DNA of 64,000 bases, taken from positions 16,001-80,000 of the forward strand of contig JBAHVR010000230.1 in assembly GCA_036898135.1 (NCBI GenBank), written 5' to 3'. Under the pieces are notes generated by a model. It had not been told where the DNA came from. It did no database searches and saw nothing but the letters and a program-made list of their open reading frames with translations. Positions 53,554-64,000 of the stretch are shown piece after piece. Source of the DNA: Oncomelania hupensis. Its lineage: Eukaryota; Mollusca; Gastropoda; Littorinimorpha; Pomatiopsidae. The position numbers and the translations under genes were made by a program. The stretch's first letter is position 1; each line of letters starts with the position of its first letter.

Positions 53554-54347
53554 TGTAACCTGTATTTCCATACTTTTTATATTTTTTGGGGGGGTGTAGA
53601 AGTGTAACAGCAGAAATATACAAAATGTAGTCATATTCCCTTAGCGAGAAATAGATAGCCTGGAATAAAACTTGACGTTAATTCATGAGTTATCTAAAGA
53701 GAAGTCCACACCTGTTAAATTAACTTCCTTCAGACAGTCACGCAGACAGTCCTCCCAGATAATATCGAACAGACTTAGCGACCAATGACTGTAGTTAGCT
53801 TACTCGTCAAACTGACCAGGACGTCGTCCCTGTTAACTAGCCTTGCGCCACTTATCGCTATTGAATATATCCTACACCCTGTCTCTGATGTTCCAATTCA
53901 AGACATAACTGTACATGTCCCATAAATAGGACAGGGGAGGGAAATATTCAAATAGAACAGCAGAATCCCGTATATGCGAGATTAACTAAACAAGAGTTAA
54001 ACGATTGGTCAGAAGAATGTAGAACCCCTGCATATTTGTCACAAGCAGACCCATTTACCCCGCACTATTTGAGCTTTTGCTTCTTTAGCAGTAGTAAAAC
54101 TTAGAAGGTTACTGTAGTCTATAGCAGACGATTAAGGTATAACTGAAGTGTACACACACACTGCGAGCTGACGCGAGCCGTTTAGTGATATCATCGCGGC
54201 CGACATGGTGTTTCGAACTTTATAGCCACTTAGATTGTTTTCAGCCAATCGGGACACAGGTAGAGGGTTAGAACCAGTTCTGGCTGATTCAGTCCAAGCC
54301 AAGTATAGGTCAGTTGTGTGGAAAGCTCTGAGCAGTACACAGTTACA
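53554..54347 (+). repeat. LTR-like sequence (solo or 3' LTR)
   Basis: Starts TGTAACCTG right after a polypurine-like AAGGGGAGGG and ends CAGTTACA, giving matching TGTAAC/GTTACA ends. A TATA-like CATAAATAGG lies near 53922. No second LTR or coding region was seen, and no TSD was verified. Confidence 0.4.
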
Positions 54348-54639
54348 CTAGAGCAGAGAAATATCTCCACTGATAGAACAGGGAAGCAGTGCTTGTTGAA
54401 TTTTTCAATTCCATCAAGTAGCCACGGGTATGACATTGTCGAACAGAAGAGCAGGCAGGATATCGTGAGCCCAACTCAACAGAAGAGCAGAACCTAATCT
54501 ACGATTCGAGTTGGCTGAGGAGGCATCTACAGCATCATGCGCAGATAGCCCCAAACACCGTACCAAAAGTCAAAGACTACACGACGACAGTGGGGCTACC
54601 TCATGGTGTCAAAACAGGTCGCATGTGTCAGCCACGTGT

Positions 54640-55131
54640 TCAAGCAAAGTTTTACTAATATTCACAATCATAAAACATGGCAAGATTTCACAAACATAAT
54701 CCAATAGTAATATCAATAATCGCGATGAGAAAAAAGATTGATCATTTACCTTTCTGAGAATGTCAGGCTAATGACTATACTATGATGAATGAATTTTACT
54801 CCTTACCTGCGTAGTCTGTTGAGAGAGATCTTTCCACGTGTCCATCTCGGGTGAGGTTTTAACAAAGACTGACTACCTCAGCCCTGTGGTCAGCCAAAGC
54901 CCGCTAAATCTCTTGAGATACCTGAGCACCATGTAGCAGGGATTGCGGATATAGGTCAGCTGAATGATGTCGCTGCCTATCCTAGCAAAAGTAGCCCTAA
55001 CCATGCTTAGACCAAACGTTTAACTTCTGTCGTCTTCTAGGCATCGACTTTAAGTTACAAAGGCTACAGCTGGAATAAACTATTTGAGACGTGAAGCCAT
55101 AGTGCTGGGTCCAAACTAGCCTATCGTGACA
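54640..55131. repeat. Diverged LTR fragment related to the Gmr1-like LTR
   Basis: TTTCACAAACATAATCCAATAGTAATAT ... ATCATTTACCTTTCTGA parallels 50310-50385. The end AAACTAGCCTATCGTGACA parallels the LTR end AAACTAGCCAGTTCGTGACA. The start was not found. Confidence 0.4.
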
Positions 55132-57140
55132 ATGAAAAGAGAGCGCAGCAGCCTTACCTTGGAATGTAGACTGATAATCTTGTCTTTCCAAATGGGCTTT
55201 AACCTTGCCAGGGCAGCAGTTGCTTGCGCGATCCTGGAGATGACTTCCTGTCGGGACCCATACTTTGATATAATGGCTCCTAAACATTTGGAGCTATGCA
55301 CCGTGTTGATGCCATTGGTGTTGTTGATCATTATTTTGGTCTTCTCTGCACTTATTTCCATTCCATAGGTTCTGGAGGTGGTGTCAAACCTCTGTACAAG
55401 CTGTTTAAGTTCTTGTTCCTCTCCAGCCAATCCATCAATGTCATCCGCAAAACGAAGGTGGAGATTGCACTACCCTCTATGCTGACCGTGCCTTCGTGAT
55501 CTGCAAAAGCATCTGACATGATGCGCTCTAGGAAGATGTTGATGAGGCTTGGAGAAAGTGGGTATCCTTGATGCACACCGATTGTTGTTCTGAACCAGTT
55601 TCCGATGGCGCTGTTATGGAGGACTGCACTGGTAGCCTTGTCATACAGGCCTTTGATAACTTCAATAATTTTAGGGCTGATCTACACTCTCATGGTTGCC
55701 CACAGAGCGGCATGCCAGACTCGATCAAACACCTTCTTAAAGTCTACGAACACATGATATAAATGTTGGTGCTGTAGGTATTTCTCACAGATTATTCTGA
55801 GGTTGAAAATCTGTTCACTTTTACTTCGCCTGCCATGAATCCTGCTTTTTCTTCAGCTATGATTTGTTCAGCTTGGGTTTTCAACCTGTTAAGTATTATT
55901 TTCAGGAGAACCTTGCTGGGATGGCTGATAAGGCTGACGATGCGGTAATTTTCACACTCCTGAAGGTTACCTTTTTTGGGAAGAGTGATGACAAGAAACT
56001 CGGTCCATGGTGTAGGCCACTCCTCACTCTTGTTACAGATAGTGGTGAGGTCGTCAATCATCGCTTCTCCTCCTGCTTGAAGCAGTTCCGCGGGTATGTT
56101 GTCCACTCCCGCTGGTGCACTGCTGCCTCAACTTCCTGGAGAATTGGGAGGATTTCTGTTTCTTCTCTGTTCTCTAGACATGCTAGAACTGATGGGTTTC
56201 CGTTTGGTGTGTGTTTGTAAAGGTCAGTCAGTACCCTGTCCATCTATCCAAGACTGTTAGTTCTTCTGTAAGGCAAGTGCCAGACTTGCTTTGGATCGTG
56301 GAGACCTTGGGCTTTTCAACTCTTGTCAGCCACTTCACAGTCTGGTAGGCCTTCTTGCTGTTGTTCTTGTTCAGACTATTCTCTATTTCCTGGCATTGGT
56401 CTTCTATCCAGTTCTCCTTTGCTGTGCGCATGCCTTTTCGGATGTCATTGTTGATTTTTTGGTAGGCATCAGCTCGCTGTGTGGGTTCTTTTTCTTTATC
56501 ACACAGGCCCAAAAGTTCAGGTGTGATCCACGGCTTCTTCTTTGGCCCGTGCTTGCCAAGGATATCAGTGACGGCATCTGTCACAGCTGAGTTGAAGGTG
56601 GTGGTCATGATGTTGACATCTACTTCACTAGCTCCCAAATTAAGTAGTGGTGCAAATTTCCCTCCAATTGTGGCTTGAAATATTTATGCCACCTCCAGGT
56701 CTTGCGGTTTGTCCAGGTCGAACTTCAGTCTAGTGCTCTTTGCTCTGTTTACTCTCTTGAAGTGGAGCCGGCAAGACATCATCACGAGATCGTGGACAAT
56801 TCCGATGTCTGCTACTGGAAAAGTGCGTGTCCTGCCGATGTTGATGCTTGATCTTAAGCGTTTCTTGACCATGATGTAGTGGATCTGGTTGTGATGCTCC
56901 CCTAAGTGACTGTGCCATGTCCATCGTCTGGATGTTTTGTGAAGACCAAGCGTGTTTGCCAGTATCAGATTGTTCTATCTGACAAACTCCAAGAGTCTCA
57001 GAACCCTGTCATTTGTCTCGTTGTGACAGTTGGGTCCACATGTGCCTCACCATCTGTGGTGCACATCGTGACCAACCTTGGCATTCCAGTCGCCTTGCAC
57101 TATGATTATATCCTTCTTTGACACTTGGTCAAGGACAGCC
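55132..57140 (-). mobile_element. RTE LINE fragment (endonuclease to post-RT)
   Basis: Minus strand, from 57140 leftward: GDWNAKVG region, SRDDVL/SDHD region (56790), LDKPQDLEVA, KPWITPELLGLCD, MDNIPAELLQAGGEA, NYRIVSLISHPSK, FKKVFDRVW, GYPLSPSLINIFLERIMSDAFADHEG and FVLRMTLMDWL (FADD lost by a shift). It ends at KVRLLRSL. Both ends are missing and more than eight frame breaks are seen. Confidence 0.85.
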
Positions 57141-57416
57141 TGAATGAACTTGAATGAACTAGGCATTTATTGAGTAGCCACTTTAGAATGAACTAGGCAT
57201 GTAATAATTAGCCACTTTAAAATTGTGTAGGCAGGACAGATATTGTTTTGGGGATATCATTGCTGGATTATTGAGTATTCGCAACGCGCAGAGTTTTGAA
57301 ATTCCTGATACAAAGTATTTTGGGGTGAGTAAATAAACTCACATTGCTACACGCATTTGTGTGAAAAAGGGCGTCTACACAACGATGACAATGATTGTGA
57401 GTAATAATGATTGTGA

Positions 57417-57417
57417 G

Positions 57418-57462
<45 letters not shown>

Positions 57463-57527
57463 CAATGATAATGATTGTGAGTAATAATAATGATTGTGAG
57501 TGATGATGATGATGATGATGATGATGT

Positions 57528-57586
<59 letters not shown>

Positions 57587-57591
57587 TTGGC
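57417..57591. repeat. (GAT)n microsatellites
   Basis: GAT/ATG triplets at 57417-57460 and 57502-57590 directly upstream of the third host exon. His-, Met- and Ile-rich frames are artefacts. Confidence 0.95.
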
Positions 57592-57612
57592 AGTATGTAT
57601 TAATTTCTGCAG

Positions 57613-57774
57613 TGCCATGCCCAGCAGGCACCAGTTCCAGTTTCGGAATAACGCCGTGTCAGGACTGTCCAGCGGGCCACTATCAGCCCTTGATGGCCTC
57701 GACTTCTTGCAGACCCTGCCCTACTGGTACCTGGACTTACAAAGAACGGTCCACCAGCCTTCGACAATGTGTTG
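57613..57774 (+). CDS. Host exon: GCC2/GCC3 ephrin-receptor-like Cys repeat
   Basis: Exactly 162 nt, acceptor TAATTTCTGCAG, donor GTAGGC, phase 1 at both ends, like the exon at 31069-31230. It encodes PCPAGTSSSFGITPCQDCPAG, then HYQPLMASTSCRPCPTGTWT and RQC: two CP-x-G-x-T/Y half-repeats with paired cysteines. It joins in phase to the previous exon. No later exon was recognised before the end of the window. Confidence 0.8.
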
Positions 57775-57874
57775 GTAGGCATGGGGTATAACACAGTACA
57801 TATAACGATAAAAAAAACATTTGTGTGAAATGCATGTACATGAATTCTCGCCTAAAAAGATGGGGCTAAAGTTT

Positions 57875-57980
57875 AATAATAATAATAATAATTTAAAAAA
57901 AAATAAAATAATAATAATAAATAATAATAATAATAATAATAAGAAGAAGAAGAATAAGAAGAAGAAGAAGAATTTTAAAA

Positions 57981-58051
<71 letters not shown>

Positions 58052-58065
58052 TAATAATAATAATG

Positions 58066-58129
<64 letters not shown>

Positions 58130-58190
58130 ACATTTGTATAGTGCCCTTCCTCACTAGAGCCCATAGCGCTTTCAAGAAGAAAAAAAAATA
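57875..58190 (-). repeat. Large (AAT)n array with a SINE/L2-type 3' end
   Basis: About 250 bp of AAT/AAG-type triplets (57875-58129). At its right edge, on the minus strand, is AAAGCGCTATGGGCTCTAGTG ... ACTATACAAATGTGT followed by (ATT)n, a common end of L2-mobilised SINEs. The array probably grew from that tail. Confidence 0.7.
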
Positions 58191-58394
58191 GAGCAAAAGC
58201 AAAACATGAAAAACCAAATCAGAACACACGCACTAATAATAGGATTTTAGGATATAATCCTTATTATATGGTATCCTCTTGCAGCCCATGGTTTGCAACA
58301 CGGAAATTGTTTCATATATACAGATGGCAATTTCGCTTTGTTTTCTGGAAGTCAGCTTATCAGCTTTCCTCTCATATACTATCGAATTCCGTAA
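58191..58394. other. Unassigned DNA
   Basis: Nothing recognised. Confidence 0.4.
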
Positions 58395-58998
58395 CTCGAA
58401 AGTCATTGGGGCACCACAGATGATCGTTCAACCACCTTACTCCATCTTTCTCTGTCCTCAGCAACCCTTATAGCTTCGCTCAGGGTCAAGCCAGACCGTT
58501 CTCCAATGTTGTCCTCCCACCTCTTTTTCGGTCTCACTCTTCTTTTGCCTCCTTGCATCGTGCCTTGAACACGATGGTCTTTACAAGGCCTGATGCTCTG
58601 GTGACGTGGCCGCACCATCGGAGTTTCCGTTTCTTTAGCACTGTACTGTGAGCATTTCATCGTGTTGTCCAATGGCTTGTGTGATGATCTGTCGGATTTC
58701 GTCGATGGTATCGGAAATGCCCAGAAGTCTTCTGTAGCACCTAATTTCCTTGCTTTGTAGTCTTCGTTGTAGGTCTGCTGTGACGGTCCATGTTTCGCAA
58801 GAGTATAGGAAGATGGAGATGACAAGGGAGCGTAGCAGCTTCACCTTGGAGTGTAGACTGAAGGCCCAGTCTTTTCAAATGGGCTTCACCCCTGTCATGG
58901 CAGCAGTTGTTTGTACAATCCTGGAAATGAATTCCTGTCGGGACACATTGTCTGATACAATGACTCCTAAATATTTGAAGCTATACATTGAAACGTAT
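58395..58998 (-). mobile_element. RTE LINE 3' fragment
   Basis: Minus strand: YKPSKYSYVSMYSFKYLGVIVSD, RLLRSLVISIFLYSCETWTVTADL, EIRCYRRLLGIS, GGKRRVRPKKRWEDN, and the 3' UTR to CCGTAACTCGAAAG. The GGATA tail is lost. Confidence 0.85.
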
Positions 58999-59339
58999 GA
59001 ATATTTGGATGGTTTATAATAGCTAAGTGAATGCGACATATAATTGACATATGATTGACTCCTAGACAAGAATAGAGTGTGCGTGCAAGTCTCTCTGTTA
59101 ACTACCACACCCACAAATTCACAGATTCTCACTAACACAGGCAAACACCAACACAAATAATCTATGTTCCTTAGAACACAGCACTCGAGTGAGTTGCAAT
59201 TGCCCTGATCTGCCAGCTATTCAATATTCCATTGTTTCCCCGATTTCGGCCAATGAAAATAATAACATAAAATATATCTATTGACAAAAAAAAATCTCAC
59301 ACTCTAAAACTAGAAATATTATTGAGAACCGAAAAATTT
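58999..59339. other. Unassigned AT-rich DNA
   Basis: Separates two RTE fragments; nothing recognised. Confidence 0.4.
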
Positions 59340-60090
59340 ACGTTCTCTACATACATTGTGTTGAGGAATTGTCCTTGGACTTTGATGTCCGTGATGATAC
59401 CATTTGTGTTGTTGGTCGTCATTTTGGTTTTCTGTTCACTTATTTCCATTCTAAAGGCTCAGGAAATGGTATCAAACCTCTGTACCAGCAGTTCAAGATC
59501 TGTTTATACTCCAGCTAATCCATCAATGTCATCTGCAAAACGGTGGTTGGAGAGTGCTCTACCTCTATGCTGAATGTGTCTTCGTGATCTGCAAAGGAAT
59601 CTGACATGATGCGCTCCAGGAAGATTTTCAAGAGTGTTGGAGAGAGTAGGTATCCTTGACGCACACCCATTGTTTGTTCCGAACTAGTTCTCGATGGTGC
59701 TGTTGTGGCGGACTGTACTGGTAGCCTTGTCATACATGTTTTAATGACTTCAATAATGTTATGGCTGATGTTATACACTCTCATGGTTGCCCACAGAGCT
59801 GCATGTCAGACTCGGTCAAACGCTTTTTGAAATCTAAAAACATGTCTTATAGATGATGCTGGTGCTATAGGTATTTCTAGCAGATTATTCTGAGGTTGAA
59901 CATCTGGTCAGTGGTACTTCGCCCTGCCCTGAATCCTGATTGTTCTTCAGCTATGATTTGTTTCGCTTGGGGTTTCAACCTGTTGAGAATTATTTTCAGG
60001 AGGACTTTGCTGGAATAGCTGATGAGGCTGATGGTGCGGTAATTTTGACACTCCTAAAGGTTATCCTATTTTGGAAGAGTGAGGTCAAGG
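59340..60090 (-). mobile_element. RTE LINE RT-region fragment
   Basis: Minus strand equivalent of 9060-9770 of the intact RTE, including GVRQGYLLSPTLLKIFLERIMSD and LQMTLMDWL (catalytic Asp pair shifted out). Many frame breaks. Confidence 0.8.
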
Positions 60091-60094
60091 ATCG

Positions 60095-60390
60095 AGGTCT
60101 ACTCTATCCAAAACTCTTCAGCATCTTCCTAGAGCGCATAATGTCAGATGCCTTTGCAAATCACGAAGGCACAGTCAGCATAGGGGGTAGAGCAATTTCC
60201 AACCTTCGTTTTGCGGATGACTTTGATGGATTGGCTGAAGAGGAACACAAACTTAAACAGCTGGTACAGAGGCTTGACACCACCTCCAGAACCTATGGAA
60301 TGGAAATAAGTGCAGTGAAGGACAAAATGATGACCAACAACACCACTGGCGTCAACACAGACACCAAAGTCCAAGTCCTCTCCCTATCAT
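60095..60390 (+). mobile_element. RTE LINE RT-region fragment, opposite orientation
   Basis: Plus strand: FSIFLERIMSDAFANHEG, NLRFADDFDGLAEEEHKLKQLVQRLDTTSRTYGMEISA. It overlaps in RTE coordinates with the preceding minus fragment, making a head-to-head arrangement. Confidence 0.8.
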
Positions 60391-60394
60391 CTCC

Positions 60395-60521
60395 TATCCC
60401 GTAACTTTAGTTGGGGCACCACAGATGATCGTGTTACCAGTTCCCAGTGGTGGCATCTGTCACAGCTGAGTTGAAGATGATGGTCATGGTGTTGACATCC
60501 ACTTCACTAGCTCCCAAAATT
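60395..60521 (-). mobile_element. RTE micro-mosaic
   Basis: About 40 bp of RTE 3' end (ATCATCTGTGGTGCCCCAAC on the minus strand, without the tail) joined to about 70 bp from the TFNSAVTDAT region. Two distant RTE segments are fused. Confidence 0.6.
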
Positions 60522-62045
60522 AGCCTAGCCTATCCTATCCTGTCCCGTAACCCGGAGGTCGTAGGGGCACCACAGATGATCGTTTAACCAGCATACTCCA
60601 TCTTTCTCTGTCCTCATCAGCCCTGATGGCTTCGCTCAGTGTCAATCCAGTCCATTCTCGAATGTTGTCTTCCCACCTCTTTTTTCGGTCTCCTTCTTAT
60701 TCTACCTCCTTGCACTGTGCCTTGCAGAATAGTCTTTGCAAGGCCGGATGATCTGGAGACGTGGCCATACCATCGGAGTTTCCGTTTATTCACCACTGTG
60801 AGCAGGTCATCGTGTTGTCCATTGGCTTGTTTGATGGTCTGTCGGATTTCGTCGTTGGTGATGTGTTGGGTATAGGAAATGCCCAGAAGTCTTCTATAGC
60901 ACCTCATCTCCACAAATGGTGCAAATTTCTCTGCAATTGTGGCCTGAAATATTTGTGCCACCTCCGGGTCTTGCAGTTTGTCCTGGTCGAACTTCAGTCT
61001 AGTACACTTTGCTGTATTTACTCTCTTCAAGTGGAGCCGGAAAGACATCATCACGAGATCGTGGTCATTCCCGATATCTGCTCCAGCAAAGGTGCGTGTC
61101 CTGCCGATGTTGGTGCTTGACCTGAAGCGTTTCTTGCCAATGATGTAGTGGATCTAGTTGAGATGCTCCCCGCCGGGACTGTGCCATGTCCATCGTTCGG
61201 ATTTTTTGTGGAGACCAAGCGTGTTTGCCAGTATGCACTATGATTATGTCCTTCTTCGGCACTTGGTCAAGGACAGTCTGTAGATTTTCATAGAAATCCT
61301 CCACTTCGCTGTCGTCATAGTCTGATGTTGGGGCATAGGCCTGGATGATGGTGATGTTTAAAGGAGTTGCACTTAGACGGATGGTAATGAGTCTACTGGA
61401 GACTGGGCGGCAACCCATGACAGTTGTTAACATGTCCAACGCCGTGTTCGTGGCTGCCATTACTCCCACTAAAATAAAGCTTGTGGCCTTTGTCGGTCGT
61501 TCTTTCACCTAGACCTTTCCAGCGCAGTTTGCTGATACCTAAAATGTTCCATCGATAGTGGTCGAGCTCGTGGGCCAGTTCTTCTAATTTTCCATTCGCA
61601 GTTAGGGTCCTGACATTCCAGTGTCCTATGACGATGTTGTTTCTCGTGCGGATATTGCTGAATTGTCCATTAGTAGCACACTTATCACCTTCGTCCTGGT
61701 GGCCAGCGGAAGGAGCGGTCCTTGGTGACCCAAGCGACGACCGATCCGGTATGGAATGAATGGTTGATTTCATCATGCAGTGTGTCTTGGGCCAAAAAAA
61801 AGACCCGGTAGGGCCCAATCCTCTCAAGGCTGTTGGCCACAGCCGACATCCACGAATACAGTGTGGCTCGCCTTGGTCCCGAGCACGTGGTCGTTGAACT
61901 TGTAGTAACATGAGGTTCCTCCGTCCTGGCCGGTGACTTCTGTGTAGAAGACTTTGGCCCAGTGATACCGTGCTGACATCACCCATTTTAGTCGCCTCTT
62001 ACGACACGCCGGGAAACGTAGGGTCTAATCTATTCAGTGTCCGAA
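60522..62045 (-). mobile_element. Internally deleted RTE LINE (endonuclease plus C-terminal tail)
   Basis: Has both ends: 5' UTR at 62045-61760 (matching 7057-7330) and 3' UTR with GGATA-type tail at 60522-60545. The whole RT is missing. Sequence equivalent to 8327 is joined to that of 10007. Coding remains include NNIVIGHWNVRTLTANGKLEEL (61660-61590), TIIQAYAPTSDYDDSEVEDFYE and the fused ORF 61054-60617. About 240 bp of the endonuclease near 61230 is also gone. A non-autonomous derivative at about 1.5 kb. Confidence 0.85.
60617..61054 (-). pseudogene. RTE endonuclease-end fused in frame to RTE C-terminal tail
   Basis: 145 codons. The first 48 are the end of the endonuclease (MSFRLHLKRVNTAKCTRLKF ... 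IAEKFAPF). They run directly into VEMRCYRRLLGISYTQHITN and the LRWYGHVSRSSGLAK tail, ending after a shift at RRRPKKE. The junction is in frame. RT is absent, so it cannot copy RNA itself. Confidence 0.7.
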
Positions 62046-62100
62046 CTCACAGGATCGCACAAATAACTGCTGCCCTGGCAAGGTTGAAGCTCATTCGGAA
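62046..62100 (+). mobile_element. RTE micro-fragment
   Basis: CAGGATCGCACAAATAACTGC through TTCGGAAAGA, the equivalent of 9837-9890 of the intact RTE. Confidence 0.7.
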
Positions 62101-62124
62101 AGATTCCCCCCCCCCCCACCTCCC

Positions 62125-62715
62125 ACCGTGGAGGTGCCGAGGGTTTCAGTGTAAATAGTATCCCCACTTTCTGGAAAATTAGTGCTTTAAATTCCCACTG
62201 TCGCTGTCTTTCTCCTTGTTCTTTCTCATTTCTACTCTGTTCTATTAATTTACTATACTATCTTCTTCTTCGCCAGACTAGTCACCTACCTTTTTTCTGG
62301 GAAACTCTTTGGAAAAAAGAACTCCTGATTTGTATGTGAGGTCTGTTGGATCAGCTTGGGACTATTGGACGCTTTCTACCAGGTGGTCACTGGGGCATCT
62401 TATGATGTTATTATTTTAGCAATGTAGGCATTTTCAATGTATGTGTTCCGTTTATATTTTATAATTGTGTTTGTATTCTATTTTGTTTTTGTAAACGGGG
62501 GTTCGATAACTTAGAGTATAGCCTCAGCGCTCCCTGTGTGGGGTGTCTTTATTGTAAAGTGACCGGCTGGTGGAGTGCGTTCAGTGTTACCACTAGGGCT
62601 GTCTCGGCAGATCTTTTAGGCGGATCAGGGGTGAGTCCTCTTTCAGCGAAGGTTTGGTCTTGATTTTTTGGTCCTGATTTGGCTCGGAAGAGTCCGCCGG
62701 ACCTAAAGAAATAAC
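62125..62715 (+). mobile_element. SINE-like non-autonomous element, second copy
   Basis: Collinear with 4378-4946: GAGGGTTTCAGTGTAAATAGTATCCCCAC at the start (in parts), GTGAGGTCTGTTGGATCAGCTTGGGA, GGTGTCTTTATTGTAAAGTGACC and the 34-nt 3' motif at 62670-62703, then TAAAGAAATAACC. The TATA-like box is TGTAAATAG here. A TTTGGTCTTGATTTTTTGG insertion precedes the 3' motif. TSD not clear. Confidence 0.75.
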
Positions 62716-62729
62716 CATGTAATGTATTG

Positions 62730-63145
62730 TAATTTGGAAAGACAGGACATCAGTCTCCATTCCAAGGCAAGACTGCTGCGCTCCCTTGTCATCTCAATCT
62801 TCCTATACGCTTGCAAAAGATGGACCCTCACAACAGATCTACAACGAAGAATACAAAGTATGGATATGAGGTGCTACAGAAGACTTCTGGGCATTTCCTT
62901 TACCCAGCACATCAACAACGACGAAGTCCGACAGACCATCACGCAAGCCATTGGACAACACGATGACCTGCTCACAGTGATGAAGAAACGGAAACTTCGA
63001 TGGTATGGCCACAACACCAGATCATCAGGCCTTGCAAAGACCAGCCCGCAAGGCACAGTGCAAGTACTTGTAGGTAGCAGAAGATCTCCGAGTTACGGGG
63101 TAGGATAGAATAGGATAGGATAGGATAGGATAGGATAGGATGACA
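62730..63145 (+). mobile_element. RTE LINE 3' fragment with long GGATA tail
   Basis: Encodes ISLHSKARLLRSLVISIFLYACKRWTL, MDMRCYRRLLGISFTQHINNDEVRQTI, LRWYGHNTRSSGLAK in one open frame. It then jumps (basic block deleted) to TTACGGGGTAGGATAGAATAGG and about eight GGATA units, the longest tail in the window. Confidence 0.85.
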
Positions 63146-63358
63146 AGCGACTATGATGTAGGCTACTCCCCGTTCTGCCAGATCTTGTCACAGATAATGG
63201 TGAGGGCATTAATCATCGCTTCTCATCCTGTTTGAAGCAATTCTGCGGTTATGTTGTCCACTCCCGCTGACTTCCCCTTCTTCAACGATTGCACTCCTGC
63301 CTCAACTTCTTCTCGGAGAATTGGGAGGATTTCTTCTTCTTACTGTTCTGGTAACCTT
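63146..63358 (-). mobile_element. RTE LINE internal fragment
   Basis: Minus strand equivalent of 8830-9040: EEEILPILREEVEAGV, GVDNITAELLQTG, EAMINALTIICDKIWQNGE. Sits tail-to-head between two plus-strand RTE pieces. Confidence 0.8.
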
Positions 63359-64000
63359 TGGGTTCGGACACTGAATAGAAAAGACCCAACGTTTCCTGGC
63401 GTGTTATAAGAAGCGACTAGCATAGGTGGTTTCAGCACATCATCACTGGCCGAAAGTCTTCTACACAGAAGTCACCGGCTAGGGCAGAGGAACCTCACAT
63501 TATAGGTTCAACGACCACGTGCTCGGGGCCAAGGTGACCCGCACTGAACTCGTGGATTTCGGCTGTGGCCAACGGCCTGGAAAGGATTGGGCCCCGCCAG
63601 GTCTTTCTTGCCCAAGACGCCTCGTATGCTGAAAAGAATCACTCACGCCGTACCTGATCGTTAGCCCGGGTCACCAAGGACGCGCTTTCCGTTGGCCACC
63701 AGAACGACAACGTGGAAACGTGTTTATTCCTGTAAGGCACACCCTATCACTGTCAATGGAACGTTTTAGTTATCAGCGAACTGCGCTGGAAAGGCCTAGA
63801 TGAAACAACGACCGACAAAGGCCACAAGGATTAAGTCAGCGGTAGAGATGACAGGCACTAACACGGCGTGGGATTCTTGGTCCACAAGAACATTCAATCA
63901 CTGTCATGGGTTGCCGCTCAGTCTTAAGTAGACTCATTACCATCCTTCTAAGAGAAGCCCCTTTCGGATTATGGTGAGAGCGACGTGGATAATTCCAAAA
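63359..64000 (+). mobile_element. RTE LINE 5' fragment
   Basis: 5' UTR from TTCGGACACTGAATAG (63363) and the diverged ORF start, with short deletions: ELRWKGLDETTTDKGHK-like, GVGFLVHKN-like, SGRDDRH-like. It confirms the 5' end of the family. It runs off the right edge or into other DNA near 63965. Confidence 0.8.

Noticed and set aside
57500..58164. Long Met/His/Ile/Tyr-rich open frames on both strands
   Set aside because: Produced by GAT and AAT arrays next to the host exon.

Overview
The window is animal nuclear DNA. It has spliced exons, large numbers of non-LTR retrotransposons from several clades, LTR and cut-and-paste transposons, tRNA-derived SINEs and long ATT/AGT/CAT microsatellites. 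The mix (RTE with GGATA tails, L2, Rex1-like, I-group LINEs with RNase H, a Gmr1-type Ty3/gypsy) suggests a lophotrochozoan, most likely a mollusc. That placement is inference. Nothing bacterial or viral-genomic is present as an intact system.

The only convincing host gene is on the + strand. Three in-phase (phase 1-1) exons at 1453-1774, 31069-31230 and 57613-57774 encode cysteine-rich ephrin-receptor-like (GCC2/GCC3) repeats, as in SVEP1/SCUBE-type extracellular proteins. They are separated by introns of about 29.3 and 26.4 kb. Nearly everything else is a transposon graveyard inside those introns or downstream of the third exon.

Layout. 1-3.9 kb: Rex1-like RT scrap, tRNA-like SINE head, first exon, RTE fragment. 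3.97-16.94 kb: a degenerate I-group LINE (copy 1) that received a 569-bp SINE-like element (15-bp TSD), a 1.9-kb TIR element (8-bp TSD), a near-intact RTE LINE (7.06-10.4 kb), an RTE/LTR mosaic, a short LINE-tail insertion and a near-intact L2 LINE (13.11-16.70 kb). 17-18.6 kb: simple and direct repeats. 18.6-28.1 kb: a third I-group LINE split by about 8 kb holding a minus-strand L1/Tx1-like LINE, itself invaded by a Rex1-like LINE and a SINE. 28.1-33.8 kb: RTE scraps, a 591-bp hAT-like element with 8-bp TSD, unassigned minus-strand coding relics, second exon. 34.99-52.6 kb: the main nest. A minus-strand Ty3/gypsy fragment was split by an I-group LINE (copy 2, 13-bp TSD). That LINE was split by a 12.3-kb minus-strand LTR element (38423-50744, 5-bp TSD) with the unusual order gag-PR-IN-RT-RH (Gmr1-like). 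One LTR of it was split by a 2,988-bp TIR DNA transposon (38488-41475, 3-bp TSD) encoding a broken XPG/FEN-like nuclease protein (Academ-like, inferred). 53.5-55.1 kb: LTR-like sequences. 55.1-64 kb: third exon, large AAT microsatellite and a cluster of RTE fragments in alternating orientation, including an internally deleted copy whose endonuclease part is fused in frame to the C-terminal tail.

The transposon ORFs are autonomous-element machinery (endonuclease, reverse transcriptase, RNase H, integrase, nuclease), not cellular pathways. Two LINE ORFs (RTE, L2) are long and open; all others carry stops, frameshifts, truncations or nested insertions. Coordinates of degenerate pieces were placed by eye and may be off by tens of bases; TSD-bounded coordinates are exact.
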